Shown here piece by piece: positions 63,874-64,000 of a stretch of DNA of 64,000 nt. Each line of letters begins with the position of its first letter. Position 1 is the first letter of the stretch. The DNA is taken from the NCBI GenBank assembly GCA_963780755.1, contig CAWACX010000002.1, positions 970,396 through 1,034,395 on the forward strand, read 5' to 3'. The notes under the pieces were generated by a model. The model worked only from the letters and a program-made list of their open reading frames with translations. It was not told the origin of the DNA and made no database searches. Origin of the DNA: JALYNX01 sp963780755 (lineage in GTDB: Bacteria; Actinomycetota; Acidimicrobiia; Spongiisociales; ZC4RG35). Position numbers and translations under genes: made by a program.

Positions 63874-64000
63874 TGACGTACGTGGTTTAAGGCGATCGCC
63901 AGGACCCATTCGGATTTGGCGTTGCAGGGGGACGTGGTGACATGCATCGGTTGCACGGCCTCGCTGGGGTTCAACGTGCCTTTGCATCGGACCCTGGCCT
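63874..64000. other. Unassigned end segment
   Basis: The last 127 bp do not continue livM. A plus-strand frame reads TCIGCTASLGFNVPLHRTLA and a minus-strand frame NAKSEWVLAIALNHVRHY; neither matches a family known to me. It might be the edge of a mobile element or of a new region, but it is too short to say. Confidence 0.4.

Overview
The window is one contiguous stretch of high-GC bacterial chromosome with dense, short-spaced genes. An actinobacterium is the best reading, most likely of class Acidimicrobiia or a relative. The grounds are a class E sortase, an F420-type LLM oxidoreductase, DUF5317, a SufR/COG2345-like regulator, a translin-family protein and an fmdB-galU-moeA-moaC block that recalls mycobacterial gene order. 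The taxonomy is inferred from family content and codon use, not from a marker gene.

Layout. 1-9 kb: phosphotransferase (cut by the window edge), DUF885 hydrolase, flavin reductase, a LysM/M23 cell-wall protein, rlmN with a small helix-hairpin-helix membrane protein, an LLM oxidoreductase and a gamma-glutamyltransferase-like gene. 9-12 kb: a possibly structured leader with a 29-codon ORF, then two overlapping membrane HD-domain genes (HD-GYP-like). 12-20 kb: enoyl-CoA hydratase, sortase, thioredoxin-like lipid-anchored or membrane protein, aconitase, an Fe-S-type regulator divergent from an Mrp ATPase across a perfect 18-bp palindrome, and small membrane proteins.

21-38 kb holds a polyamine/amine utilisation region: amine oxidase-like FAD enzyme, class III aminotransferase, amidohydrolase, potABCD importer, C45 acyltransferase, GNATs, agmatinase, MFS exporter, aldehyde dehydrogenase and a second class III aminotransferase. 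38-47.5 kb is housekeeping: ECF sigma/anti-sigma pair, dapB, uppP, plsY, galU, moeA, moaC, translin and tRNA-Ala(CGC). 47.6-53.5 kb: SulP transporter, an 820-bp decayed stretch with a diacylglycerol-kinase remnant, and a four-gene ABC exporter/two-component operon. 53.6-64 kb: a catabolic island of unknown substrate with two Tm-1-like (UPF0261) proteins, a PEP-hydrolase-like TIM barrel, cupin, SDR, FAD oxidase, GntR regulator, creatininase-family amidohydrolase, a sugar-isomerase-like TIM barrel and the start of a LivHM-type ABC importer.

Eight single-base frameshifts interrupt seven otherwise well-conserved genes, including two in aconitase. Seven look like one extra base, mostly in GG/GGG/CC/CCC runs. 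This pattern points to consensus errors rather than real pseudogenes, and the affected genes are annotated as single loci. A small family of TACG-rich hairpin repeats sits at the 3' ends of genes at three places.
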